Shown here: positions 42,279-50,360 of the stretch, piece after piece
How the letters are laid out: each line of letters starts with the position of its first letter
Position numbering within the stretch: the stretch's first letter is position 1
Assembly: GCA_016745215.1 (NCBI GenBank)
Contig: CP050890.1
Span: 2,914,001-2,978,000, forward strand
Direction: 5' to 3'
Origin: Thiohalocapsa sp. PB-PSB1
GTDB lineage: Bacteria; Pseudomonadota; Gammaproteobacteria; Chromatiales; Chromatiaceae
Length of the DNA stretch: 64,000 nt
Made by a program: the position numbers and the translations under genes
Notes under the pieces: model-generated
Database searches by the model: none
Told to the model about the DNA's origin: nothing
The model's input: only the letters and a program-made list of their open reading frames with translations

Positions 42279-43094
42279 ATGCTCAAATTTTGGATCCCGG
42301 TTGGTTACGCGCTGTTTCTTTGGTGGTTCAGCACCGGTGTAATCCTATATCTTGACAAGCGTCCCAGACGGACCTACCCGTGGAGTCTGCTCGGCGCGTC
42401 GGTGGTTGCTTTATTGTCGCTGCTTACGCTGTTTTTAGTACGTGACAGCGACAGCGTTGCCGGAGCCTATCTGAGCTTCACGGCTGGAGTAATGATTTGG
42501 GCCTGGATGGAAATCAGTTACTTCATGGGATTCATCACTGGCCCCCGCAAGGCCGCATGCCCGCAGGAATGCGGCACCTGGCTTCGGTTCTGGCTGGCAA
42601 TCCAGACTAGCCTCTACCACGAACTTGCCATCGTTTTGGCTGGGGCGACGATGGTGTGGATTACTCTGGGCAGCGACAATCAACTCGGTACTTGGACTTT
42701 TATCATTCTGTGGTGGATGCGCTGGAGTGCAAAACTGAACCTGTTTCTTGGTGTGCCAAATCTAAATGAAGATTGGCTGCCGGATCATATCCGCTTCCTC
42801 ACCACCTACTTATCCAAGCGGCCGATGAATCTGCTGTTTCCGGTATCGGTCAGTGTGTCCACGGTCGTCATGTGTCTGTTGGTGGAGTCGGCGCTGGATC
42901 TCTCGCCAGATGGCTTCGCCGGTGTCGCACTGATGCTGGCTGCAACCTTGCTGGCGCTGGCGATTCTGGAGCATTGGCTGCTGGTATTGCCTTTGGCTGA
43001 CGCGGTCCTCTGGAACTGGGCCTTTGACGGGCGGGCTTCGGAGCAACAAAGGCAGGCAAAGCAGGCGCCAGATTGCACCAGTGCAAGCAGATGA
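42279..43094 (+). CDS. puhE: Photosynthetic complex assembly protein 2 (PuhE, DUF3623)
   Basis: 271 residues, about seven membrane helices. YALFLWWFSTGVILYLDKRP and FTAGVMIWAWMEISYFMGFI with GPRKAACPQECGTWLRFWLA, then WWMRWSAKLNLFLGVPNLNE, are typical. PuhE affects RC-LH1 assembly and bacteriochlorophyll flow in Rhodobacter. Last gene of the bchF-puhE transcription unit; repeat DNA follows at once. Confidence 0.94.
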   Translation: MLKFWIPVGYALFLWWFSTGVILYLDKRPRRTYPWSLLGASVVALLSLLTLFLVRDSDSVAGAYLSFTAGVMIWAWMEISYFMGFITGPRKAACPQECGTWLRFWLAIQTSLYHELAIVLAGATMVWITLGSDNQLGTWTFIILWWMRWSAKLNLFLGVPNLNEDWLPDHIRFLTTYLSKRPMNLLFPVSVSVSTVVMCLLVESALDLSPDGFAGVALMLAATLLALAILEHWLLVLPLADAVLWNWAFDGRASEQQRQAKQAPDCTSASR

Positions 43095-43127
43095 CATGGT
43101 TCGAGACGATAAACAGTTCTTGCATCC

Positions 43128-43375
43128 GGGTGCCGCCTTCAAAGAATGTAACGATTGATTCACCGCAGAGACGCAGAGTGCGCAGAGGGACCAAGGCGCC
43201 TCGACCGCGGGTGCAACCCGCCCAGCGCGACTTGATCAGGTTTGGGATCGGGATCGAAAAGACATGACATCAGGGCGTGAGAAACCTGAGGTTTGCTGGG
43301 CAGCTATTTGCTGGGCGCTGCCTTCGAAGAATATGAATCAAACTTCATTCTGGTTGAATAGCTGAACATTCTACG
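43128..43375 (+). repeat. Composite intergenic repeat, copy 1
   Basis: Contains block A (GCCTTCAAAGAATGTAACG... GATTCACCGCAGAGACGCAG) and block B (GAATCAAACTTCATTCTG...GAATAGCTGAACATTCTA). The same two blocks in the same order flank the MITE at 59757-60015, and block A recurs at 59577-59625. Between them, 43204-43258 is an inverted match to 44485-44530 beyond the tandem array. Confidence 0.7.
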
Positions 43376-43516
43376 CAGGCAGCACGCGTTTTTTCGACAC
43401 ACTTTTTTAGCCTCGGAGTCATGCTGCAAAATTGCCGCCCGTGCTGGACGATGGTGCGGCGCGGAAACGGTTTGCTGCCGGTTCGGATCTCAGACAGTCG
43501 CGATGAAGCTCCAGAT

Positions 43517-44462
43517 GGCCTCGTGCACTCCGTCGCCCGCAAGCGGGCTCCTACCGGTCCCAGCGCGGCAATGTCATATCCCGAAGCTCATCGATCGAAA
43601 GACGTGCAGACCAACCATACGCTCGGCTCTGGGTAGGAGCCCGCTTGCGGGCGACCGTCGCGATGGCCTCCGTGCACTCCGTCGCCCGCAAGCGGGCTCC
43701 TACCGGTCCCGGCGCGGCAATGTCATCTCTGCTGACAGCCCCAAGCTTATCGATCGAAAGACGTGCAGACCAACCATACGCTCGGCCCTGGGTAGGAGCC
43801 CGCTTGCGGGCGACCGTCGCGATGGCCTCGTGCACTCCGTCGCCCGCAAGCGGGCTCCTACCGGTCCCAGCGCGGCAATGTCATCTCTGCTGACAGCCCC
43901 AAGCTTATCGATCGAAAGATGTGCACATTAACCCATGCGCTCGGCTCTGGGTAGGAGCCCGCTTGCGGGCGACCGTCGCGATGGCCTCGTGCACTCCGTC
44001 GCCCGCAAGCGGGCTCCTACCGGTCCCAGCGCGGCAATGTCATCTCTGCCGACAGCTCCAAGCTCATCGATCGAAAGACGTGCAGACCAACCCATGCGCT
44101 CGGCTCTGGGTAGGAGCCCGCTTGCGGGCGACCGTCGCGATGGCCTCGTGCTCTCCGTCGCCCGCAAGCGGGCTCCTACCGGTCCCGGCGCGGCAATGTC
44201 ATCTCTGCCGACAGCCCCAAGCTCATCGATCGAAAGACGTGCACACCAACCCATGCGCTCGGCTCTGTGTAGGAGCCCGCTTGCGGGCGACCGTCGCGAT
44301 GGCCCCGGGCTCTCCGTCGCCCGCAAGCGGGCTCCTACCGGTCCCAGCGCGGCAATGTCATCTCTGCTGACAGCCCCAAGCTTATCGATCGAAAGATGTG
44401 CACACCAACCCATACGCTCGGCCCTGGGTAGGAGCCCGCTTGCGGGCGACCGTCGCGATTCA
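43517..44462. repeat. 159-bp tandem array of paired REP-like palindromes
   Basis: The motif GTAGGAGCCCGCTTGCGGGC starts at 43633, 43792, 43951, 44110, 44269 and 44428: six times with an exact period of 159 bp. In each unit it is followed ~30 bp later by its inverted partner GCCCGCAAGCGGGCTCCTAC, then a spacer (GGTCCCAGCGCGGCAATGTC... and TCGATCGAAAGACGTGCA). The first unit is incomplete. Units are nearly identical. Lies between the ends of puhE and the bchE promoter. Confidence 0.97.
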
Positions 44463-44525
44463 TGGTGTTCGACGGTATCGCTTATCCCCATCCCGATCAG
44501 GTCGCGCTGGGCGGGTTGCACCCCT

Positions 44526-44645
44526 CGACCGCAAGCGCACCTTTACCAGCCGTGGGAGCCGGTCGGGTAGGAGCCCGCTTAGGGCCACCCGGCAAATGAT
44601 GCCAGCGGAGCGGACGCGAGCGCCGCGCCTTTCCCGGGAGATAAG
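44526..44645 (+). repeat. Composite repeat shared with 59639-59755
   Basis: ACCTTTACCAGCCGTGGGAG, then GTAGGAGCCCGCTT, then CCCGGCAAATGATGCCAGCG and GACGCGAGCGCCGCGCCTTT; the same blocks in the same order occur at 59639-59755. The palindromic core in this copy is truncated. Confidence 0.7.
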
Positions 44646-44687
44646 GTTGTAGGCCGCTGTCTTCTCGGCAAATCGCAACGTCGATGC

Positions 44688-44745
44688 CGGACGAGAAGAC
44701 AAGCCAGGCGGTCTATTTCTCGATAAAGATCGCCTCAGTCGGATG
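44688..44745 (-). repeat. Dispersed repeat family 3, partial copy
   Basis: GCCGGACGAGAAGACAAGCC-AGGCGGT...TTTCTCGATAAAGATCG matches the complement of the first part of the repeat at 50190-50345. Confidence 0.6.
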
Positions 44746-44806
44746 GCTGCCAACGATACCTCGCATCGGGTTTTTTACCGAGAGTTCGTATTGCCCGCGC
44801 GTCAGC

Positions 44807-44836
44807 TTTTTTTGGCCCGTCGGTTGGGCCAAAAAA
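44807..44836. repeat. AT-armed hairpin upstream of bchE
   Basis: TTTTTTGGCCC, a seven-base loop, then GGGCCAAAAAA. The arms form an 11-bp stem; the T-run is at the 5' side, so it is not a standard terminator on either strand. Confidence 0.6.
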
Positions 44837-44878
44837 GTTCAAGCGTCTTTGCTCCTGCTGTGACGGATGCAAACTAGC

Positions 44879-44892
44879 TTGATATGCGTCAA
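44879..44892 (+). promoter_or_regulatory. FNR-type box upstream of bchE
   Basis: TTGATATGCGTCAA matches TTGAT-N4-(A/G)TCAA closely. It is centred 72 bp before the bchE start; with a -10-like GATACC at 44913-44918 the box would be centred near -41, the usual activating position for FNR-type regulators. Fits anaerobic induction of an oxygen-sensitive cyclase. Confidence 0.6.
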
Positions 44893-44957
44893 GGACGCTT
44901 TACACCCCCTCCGATACCTTAGACGATTCATCTCTCGACCCCTCCAGAGGCCCAGCT

Positions 44958-46619
44958 ATGCGCATCCTGATGATCCAACCCAACTACCATTCCGGCGGTG
45001 CCGAAATTGCCGGTAACTGGCCAGCGGGCTGGGTCGCCTACATTGGCGGAGCGCTGAAAAATGCCGGATATGACAATATTCGCTTTGTCGATGCGATGGT
45101 TGATGAGACCGAAGACGATCAATTGCGGGAGATCATCGCTGCCAATCGTCCCGATGTCGTGATGGCGACGGCGATCACACCGATGATCTACCAGGCGCAG
45201 ACCACCTTGCAGATCGCGAAGGAGGCACAGCCGGATTGTGTAACCATTCTTGGCGGCATCCACCCGACGTTTATGTACTCGCAAATTCTGCACGAGGCAC
45301 CTTGGGTCGACTTCATTGTGCGTGGCGAAGGCGAGCGGATTGTCGTGAATCTGGTGCGGGCGATCGACGCTGGTATTCATCAGGACGAACGCAGGAAGAT
45401 TCGCGGGCTGGCTTTTTTGGATGAAGGCAAAGTTGTGGCAACCCCAGCTGAGCCGGTGATCGAAGATCTCGACACATTGACGCCCGACTGGTCCCTGCTG
45501 GATTGGGAAAAGTACATCTACACGCCGCTGAACGCCCGCGTCGCTGTACCTAATTTCGCCCGCGGCTGCCCGTTCACCTGCCGTTTTTGCTCGCAATGGA
45601 AGTTCTGGCGCAAGTACCGTCACCGCGATCCGGTCAAATTTGTCGACGAGATCGAGACCTTGGTGCGGGAGCACAAGGTCGGTTTTATGATCCTTGCTGA
45701 CGAGGAGCCGACGATCATCCAGTCCAAGTTCATCGCTCTATGCGAGGAACTGATCAAGCGCGACCTACCGCTGCATTGGGGCATCAATACCCGCGTGACC
45801 GACATCATGCGCGACCGAGAACTGTTGCCGATGTATCGCAAGGCGGGGCTTGTGCATGTGTCATTGGGCACCGAGGCTGCGGCGCAGATGAATCTGGATA
45901 TTTTCCGTAAGCAAACCACGGTCGAGCAGAACAAGCTGGCGGTCAAGCTGCTCAAGGATGCGGGCATCGTTGCCGAAGTACAGTTCATCATGGGCCTGGA
46001 GAACGAAACTCCAGAGACGGTTGAGGAGACGTATAAGCTGGCCAAGGATTGGAATCCCGACATGGCCAACTGGAACATGTATACTCCTTGGCCATTTGCC
46101 GAATTGTTTGAAGAACTTGGTGACAAGGTCGAGGTGCGGGATTATTCCAAGTACAATTTTGTCACGCCCATCATGAAACCCGAGGCCATGAGCCGCGAAG
46201 ATGTTCTCAAGGGCGTGCTCAAGAATTACGGTCGTTTCTACATGGGCCGCAGCTTCTTCCACTATCCGTGGATTAAGGATAAGTTCAAGCGCCGTTACAT
46301 GCTCGGTTGTTTAAAAGCGTTCGCCAAGACGACGCTAAGCAAGAAGTTCTACGACTTGGAGCGGCTCAAATACAAGGGATTATCCACCGAGGTGGATCTT
46401 GGTTTTGACGAGACGAAGATTTTGTCTCAAGATGAGATTGCTCAGCTCAAGGCGAATCGGCCGGACCTGTCGGCCGATATCGACTTTACCGGTGTCAAGG
46501 GGCGCGGACCCGCTATAGTGTCTGCATGTGCTGCTCCAAACGATCTCCCCAGCGATCTCCCCAGCGATCTGCCCGGCGATCAACCGAAAGAGAAGGCTGC
46601 CATCGCCGAGACCAATTGA
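44958..46619 (+). CDS. bchE: Anaerobic Mg-protoporphyrin IX monomethyl ester cyclase
   Basis: BchE forms the isocyclic ring E without oxygen, using radical SAM and cobalamin chemistry. 553 residues. N-terminal B12-binding domain (NYHSGGAEIAGNWPAGWVAY; CVTILGGIHPTFMYSQIL), then the radical SAM 4Fe-4S motif CPFTCRFC near residue 205 within NFARGCPFTCRFCSQWKFWR, and a B12-type C-terminal region. The tail holds a repeated DLPSDLPSDLPGDQP stretch not needed for the fold. No oxygen-dependent acsF is present in the window. Heads a bchE-hemN-bchJ unit. Confidence 0.97.
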   Translation: MRILMIQPNYHSGGAEIAGNWPAGWVAYIGGALKNAGYDNIRFVDAMVDETEDDQLREIIAANRPDVVMATAITPMIYQAQTTLQIAKEAQPDCVTILGGIHPTFMYSQILHEAPWVDFIVRGEGERIVVNLVRAIDAGIHQDERRKIRGLAFLDEGKVVATPAEPVIEDLDTLTPDWSLLDWEKYIYTPLNARVAVPNFARGCPFTCRFCSQWKFWRKYRHRDPVKFVDEIETLVREHKVGFMILADEEPTIIQSKFIALCEELIKRDLPLHWGINTRVTDIMRDRELLPMYRKAGLVHVSLGTEAAAQMNLDIFRKQTTVEQNKLAVKLLKDAGIVAEVQFIMGLENETPETVEETYKLAKDWNPDMANWNMYTPWPFAELFEELGDKVEVRDYSKYNFVTPIMKPEAMSREDVLKGVLKNYGRFYMGRSFFHYPWIKDKFKRRYMLGCLKAFAKTTLSKKFYDLERLKYKGLSTEVDLGFDETKILSQDEIAQLKANRPDLSADIDFTGVKGRGPAIVSACAAPNDLPSDLPSDLPGDQPKEKAAIAETN

Positions 46620-46631
46620 GGCCCAACGATC

Positions 46632-48056
46632 ATGTCCAGCGCAGTCTCCCCGGATCTCTCGCCAGAATTGCGCAATCGCTTCGCCAAATTCCGCGGGCAT
46701 GACGGCTGTCCGTCCCGTTCAGTCTCTCTTCTGTTAAGCCAGTCGCCGTCCGGCGCAGCTTCGGCAGAACAGGCTTCGTCGGCTCGACTGACTGAGCTGT
46801 TCGACCGCAAGGACTATGTCGCTGCGCTGAAGGCTGTCGCTGCGCGTCCAGATGAGACGCTGTCTCTGTATGTGCGCATCCCATTCTGTGCGGGTCGTTG
46901 TCTCTATTGCGGTTGCAATACGACCATCACTCACGATAGCGCGCGTCTTGATCGCTATTTGGATGCCCTTGACCAGGAAATGTCGATGGTTGCCGAGCGT
47001 ATCGGCGCGACCCGGGACGTGCTTCAAGTGCAGCTTGCCGGCGGCACGCCGAACTATCTCAACGATGCGCAGCTGACGCGGCTGACCGAAATGATGGAGC
47101 GCCATTTCCGCATCCTGCCCGATACCGATCAGTCGATCGAGTGCGATCCGCGTCGTACCTCTGCCGGGCAGCTTGAACTGCTGCATGCCCTTGGTTTTCG
47201 ACGCATCACCTTTGGCGTCCAGGATCTCGATCCGGTCGTGCAGCGTGCCATCGGTCGCTTGCAATCGCCGGATCTGATTCGGGATGTTTACTGGCTGGCG
47301 CGAGAAATCGGCTTTGAGAGCATTGGCCTCGAACTGATTTATGGCTTGCCACAGCAAACCGACCAGACCTTTGGGCGTACTTTGGACAGCGTATTGGAAT
47401 TGTCTCCAGATCGGGTTACCTGTTTTGGTTATGCCCGTAATACCAGTGCCGGCTCGCACCAACATGCAATTGATGTGCATCAGTTGCCGTCGGAACGATT
47501 GCGACAAGCTCTTTTTGAGCAAGCAGTTCAGACATTCAGTGGCTCTGGCTATTCCTGGATCGGCCTGGATACCTTCGCGTTGGATACCGACGAGCTGTCC
47601 TTGGCCCAAGACGAAAAGCGCCTGCATCGCAATTGCATCGGCTATACCGCGAATCCCAGCGATCATATGCTGGGCTTTGGCAGCGGAGCGATCGGTGAGG
47701 TCAACAGCAACTGCGTCCAAAATGACTGCTCGCTGGAAGATTGGGAGGCGATGTTGGAGCGGGGCGAGTTTCCTGTGATCCGCGGGTACCATGTGAGTGC
47801 TGATGAGCGCCGCAGGCGCGATGCCATCGCGCACATGATCTGCAATCTCGAGCTGCCGGCTGCACTTGCTGCCGGCTGCCTTGATGATGAATATGCCCGG
47901 CTGGCCAGCTACGCTGCGGATGGCTTGGTGGAAGTGGGAGCAACAGGACTGAAAATCACATCATCCGGCCGACACCTGCTGCGTAGTCTGTGCAGCGAGC
48001 ATGCTGCTTTTTTCAACTGGGACCACGCGCGCTGGGATTCCGCCCGAACAAACTGA
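46632..48056 (+). CDS. hemN: Oxygen-independent coproporphyrinogen III oxidase
   Basis: Radical SAM enzyme that decarboxylates coproporphyrinogen III to protoporphyrinogen IX without oxygen. 474 residues: IPFCAGRCLYCGCNTTI (CxxxCxxC plus the extra Cys) near 84-100, LAGGTPNYLNDAQL, RITFGVQDLDPVVQRAIGR, and GFGSGAIGEVNSNCVQND later. The CxxCxC wording marks true HemN rather than the HemW chaperone. Twelve bases after bchE, so anaerobic haem and bacteriochlorophyll steps are coupled. Confidence 0.93.
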   Translation: MSSAVSPDLSPELRNRFAKFRGHDGCPSRSVSLLLSQSPSGAASAEQASSARLTELFDRKDYVAALKAVAARPDETLSLYVRIPFCAGRCLYCGCNTTITHDSARLDRYLDALDQEMSMVAERIGATRDVLQVQLAGGTPNYLNDAQLTRLTEMMERHFRILPDTDQSIECDPRRTSAGQLELLHALGFRRITFGVQDLDPVVQRAIGRLQSPDLIRDVYWLAREIGFESIGLELIYGLPQQTDQTFGRTLDSVLELSPDRVTCFGYARNTSAGSHQHAIDVHQLPSERLRQALFEQAVQTFSGSGYSWIGLDTFALDTDELSLAQDEKRLHRNCIGYTANPSDHMLGFGSGAIGEVNSNCVQNDCSLEDWEAMLERGEFPVIRGYHVSADERRRRDAIAHMICNLELPAALAAGCLDDEYARLASYAADGLVEVGATGLKITSSGRHLLRSLCSEHAAFFNWDHARWDSARTN

Positions 48057-48170
48057 AAGACGAACGAAAAGACCAACTGGCGAGCACCGCAGAGTTTGCC
48101 ACCACCTCCGGCCGATCAGCACCAGCCGATCGGACTATCTCACCTATCATCATCAGCAGGAAAAATCAAA

Positions 48171-48776
48171 GTGGATGGGCATGGCAAGATCGAAGGGCCA
48201 TTGCCAGCGCGCATTGGCCCCAATGCAATTATTCGCGTCGCTGAGGCATTGGTATCCAGGCATGGTTCGGCAGATCCCTGTTTCATGGCAGCAGGTCTTT
48301 CTCATTACCTAACAGCCCTGCCGCAAGAGATGGTTGATGAGCGCGAGGTCATTGCCCTACAAACCGCATTGCGTGACCAGCTGGGCGTGGAGGAGGCCGC
48401 CGCCGTTTCTCGTGATGCTGGCCTGCGTACCGGCGACTATCTGCTTGCACACCGTATCCCCAAGCCTGCTCAGGTGTTGCTGCGGTTGCTGCCGCCAAGA
48501 CCTGCCGCGCGTATTCTGCTGAGCGCAGTTGGCAAGCATGCGTGGACCTTTGCTGGCAGTGGCCAGTTCCGCTTTGATTCAGGATATCCAGTGCGCGTGA
48601 CGATTGCCGACTGTCCGATCTGCCGCGGGTCTGTTGCCCATGTGCCGCTGTGCGACTTTTACACAGGGGCATTCGAGCGGCTGTTTAGTATCCTGGTAAG
48701 CCGGCGTGCACAAGTTCGGGAGGTGCAGTGTCAAGCCATGGGCGCGGACGCGTGCGTGTTCGAGATGCGCTGGTGA
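48171..48776 (+). CDS. bchJ: BchJ, 4-vinyl-reductase domain protein
   Basis: About 201 residues from GTG 48171, preceded by AGGA at 48157; a further in-frame TTG at 48096 overlaps low-conservation sequence. GRIGPNAI-type opening (ARIGPNAIIRVAEALVSRHG), GDYLLAHRIPKPAQVLLRLL, then the V4R domain (HAWTFAGSGQFRFDSGYPVR, CPICRGSVAHVPLCDFYTGA, CQAMGADACVFEM) with Cys residues for a small-molecule or metal site. BchJ was first assigned as the 8-vinyl reductase and later as a probable substrate carrier or auxiliary factor. Last gene of the bchE unit. Confidence 0.9.
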   Translation: MDGHGKIEGPLPARIGPNAIIRVAEALVSRHGSADPCFMAAGLSHYLTALPQEMVDEREVIALQTALRDQLGVEEAAAVSRDAGLRTGDYLLAHRIPKPAQVLLRLLPPRPAARILLSAVGKHAWTFAGSGQFRFDSGYPVRVTIADCPICRGSVAHVPLCDFYTGAFERLFSILVSRRAQVREVQCQAMGADACVFEMRW

Positions 48777-48882
48777 GATCCTGTTTTTGACAGTCGCGTT
48801 CGAGTGCTCGGGCATTGCTGCGATTGTACTCGGGCTGCATCGCCGCTTGAACACGACAGATCAGAAGCCATAGGGCAAGAAA

Positions 48883-48969
48883 TGGTACCGGGGACGAGAC
48901 TCGAACTCGTAAGGTGTTACCACCGGTGGATTTTGAGTCCACTGCGTCTACCAATTCCGCCACCCCGGC
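48883..48969 (-). tRNA. tRNA-Leu (anticodon CAA)
   Basis: 87 bases on the minus strand including an encoded CCA. Acceptor arms GCCGGGG and CCCCGGT pair; the D-arm region has TGGTAGACGCA; the anticodon stem TGGA/TCCA holds the loop CTCAAAA with CAA; a long variable arm (GGTGGTAACACC) and T-loop GTTCGAGTC follow. Reads UUG codons. A usual integration target for islands, but no attachment duplication is apparent here. Confidence 0.95.
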
Positions 48970-49074
48970 AATGATCGGACAATGATAGCGCGTTCGCCGT
49001 TTGCGTAAAAGTACCAGCCCCATCTTTCTGAGTCAGTCTGTGCTCGATCTGTGTTGGTTGTGCCTGTTTCGATA

Positions 49075-50103
49075 ATGCTTCGCTCCGATTTTCACTTTGA
49101 ATTACCCCGCGAACTGATCGCACAGCGACCCCTGAGCCAGCGTGGCCAAAGTCGCTTGCTGTTTCTGGACGGCGCGAATGGTGCGCTGAATGATCACTTT
49201 TTTTACCATCTGCCTTTGCTGTTGCGTCCGAATGATCTGCTGATTTTCAATAATACGCGCGTGATCCCAGCAAGACTGTTTGTACGCAAGACAACTGGTG
49301 GGCGTGCCGAGGTGTTGTTGGAACGGCTGCTGTCAAGGCGACGGGCTTCGGCGCAGATCCGTGCCAGCAAATCGCCCAAACCAGGTGGTTTGCTTCTCCT
49401 GCCCAGTGGTGAGCGCATCGAAGTGGCGGGTCGCGACGGCGATCTATTCCTGCTGGATTCCCTGGATGCTGACCTCGGCGAGTTGATGCGCCGCCATGGC
49501 CATGTGCCCTTACCTCCCTATATCGAACGTCCCGATGATGCCGCCGACCAGCAGCGCTATCAGACTCTATATGCCAGCCGGGATGGTGCCGTGGCCGCGC
49601 CCACGGCAGGACTGCATTTTGATCTGGAAACTCTGGCTGCGATCAAGCGTATCGGTGTCGACACCGCGCAGGTTACATTGCATGTTGGTGCCGGCACTTT
49701 TCAGCCAGTGCGGGTAGAGGATCTTGATCAGCATCGTATGCACGCGGAATGGCTGGAGGTGGGCGAGCGGGTCTGTCGCCAGGTGCAGCAAACTCGCGCC
49801 CGAGGTGGTCGGGTCGTTGCTGTCGGCACGACCACGGTGCGCAGTCTGGAGACGGCAGCGGCACAGGGCGAACTGTCACCGTTCTCCGGAGACAGCCGAT
49901 TGTTCATCCGGCCCGGTTATCGCTTTCGTGTCGTGGACGCGATGATCACGAATTTTCACCTGCCGGAATCGACCTTGCTGATGTTGGTTGCGGCTTTTGC
50001 TGGTTATGATCGGGTTATGGCTGCCTATCGGCATGCGGTTGCGGAGCGTTACCGATTTTTTTCTTACGGTGATGCGATGTTCTTGACGCGACCGGTTATC
50101 TGA
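49075..50103 (+). CDS. queA: S-adenosylmethionine:tRNA ribosyltransferase-isomerase
   Basis: QueA transfers and isomerises the ribosyl part of SAM onto preQ1-modified tRNA to form epoxyqueuosine. 342 residues from ATG 49075 (MLRSDFHFELPRELIAQRPL); the upstream start at 49051 is not conserved. FNNTRVIPARLF, the VPLPPYIERPDD motif, YASRDGAVAAPTAGLHFD and HVGAGTFQPVRVEDLDQHRM-HAE are all present. Housekeeping gene, divergent from tRNA-Leu. Confidence 0.96.
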   Translation: MLRSDFHFELPRELIAQRPLSQRGQSRLLFLDGANGALNDHFFYHLPLLLRPNDLLIFNNTRVIPARLFVRKTTGGRAEVLLERLLSRRRASAQIRASKSPKPGGLLLLPSGERIEVAGRDGDLFLLDSLDADLGELMRRHGHVPLPPYIERPDDAADQQRYQTLYASRDGAVAAPTAGLHFDLETLAAIKRIGVDTAQVTLHVGAGTFQPVRVEDLDQHRMHAEWLEVGERVCRQVQQTRARGGRVVAVGTTTVRSLETAAAQGELSPFSGDSRLFIRPGYRFRVVDAMITNFHLPESTLLMLVAAFAGYDRVMAAYRHAVAERYRFFSYGDAMFLTRPVI

Positions 50104-50189
50104 CATCGTCCGCGTTACATCTACCGCAGATGCCGTCAAACTGATCGTCGCGAGCAGATCGGTTGTCGAGTGTCGGGCACCAACAAGGT

Positions 50190-50345
50190 GATTTCTGTCG
50201 AGAAACCTACCACCTGGCTTGTCTTCTCGTCCGGCCTCGACGTCGCGGCAACCCGCCCATAGAGTGACTATGAGCGGGTTGCCGCTTCGCGAAGGCGAAC
50301 GAGAATCCGGCGCCAGTTGGTAGGTTTCTCTCCGGCAATCGTTTA
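50190..50345 (+). repeat. Dispersed hairpin repeat (family 3), full copy
   Basis: Outer arms GATTTCTGTCGAGAAACCTA and TAGGTTTCTCTCCGGCAATC, next arms CTTCTCGTCCGG / GAACGAGAATCCGG and inner CGCGGCAACCCGC / GCGGGTTGCCGC make a nested cruciform-like structure between the converging queA and glycosyltransferase genes; it may act as a bidirectional terminator. Related copies at 17036-17150 and 44688-44745. Confidence 0.7.
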
Positions 50346-50360
50346 AGATCACGGTCTCGA

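Noticed and set aside
43517..44462. CRISPR array
   Set aside because: The repeated unit is 159 bp and nearly identical throughout; there are no unique spacers and no cas genes.
43503..44570. Long open frames on both strands through the tandem repeats (up to ~210 codons)
   Set aside because: They simply translate the 159-bp repeat (159 is divisible by 3, so frames stay open). No ribosome sites, and all frames are low complexity.
44807..44836. Rho-independent terminator before bchE
   Set aside because: The T-run is on the 5' side of the stem and A-run on the 3' side for both strands, so it lacks the required 3' U-tract. Kept only as a hairpin.
46734..47834. 366-codon minus-strand frame
   Set aside because: It is antisense to the hemN-like gene, which has all its catalytic motifs on the plus strand.
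48883..48969. tRNA-Leu as an island attachment site
   Set aside because: I found no copy of its 3' end elsewhere in the window and no integrase gene next to it.
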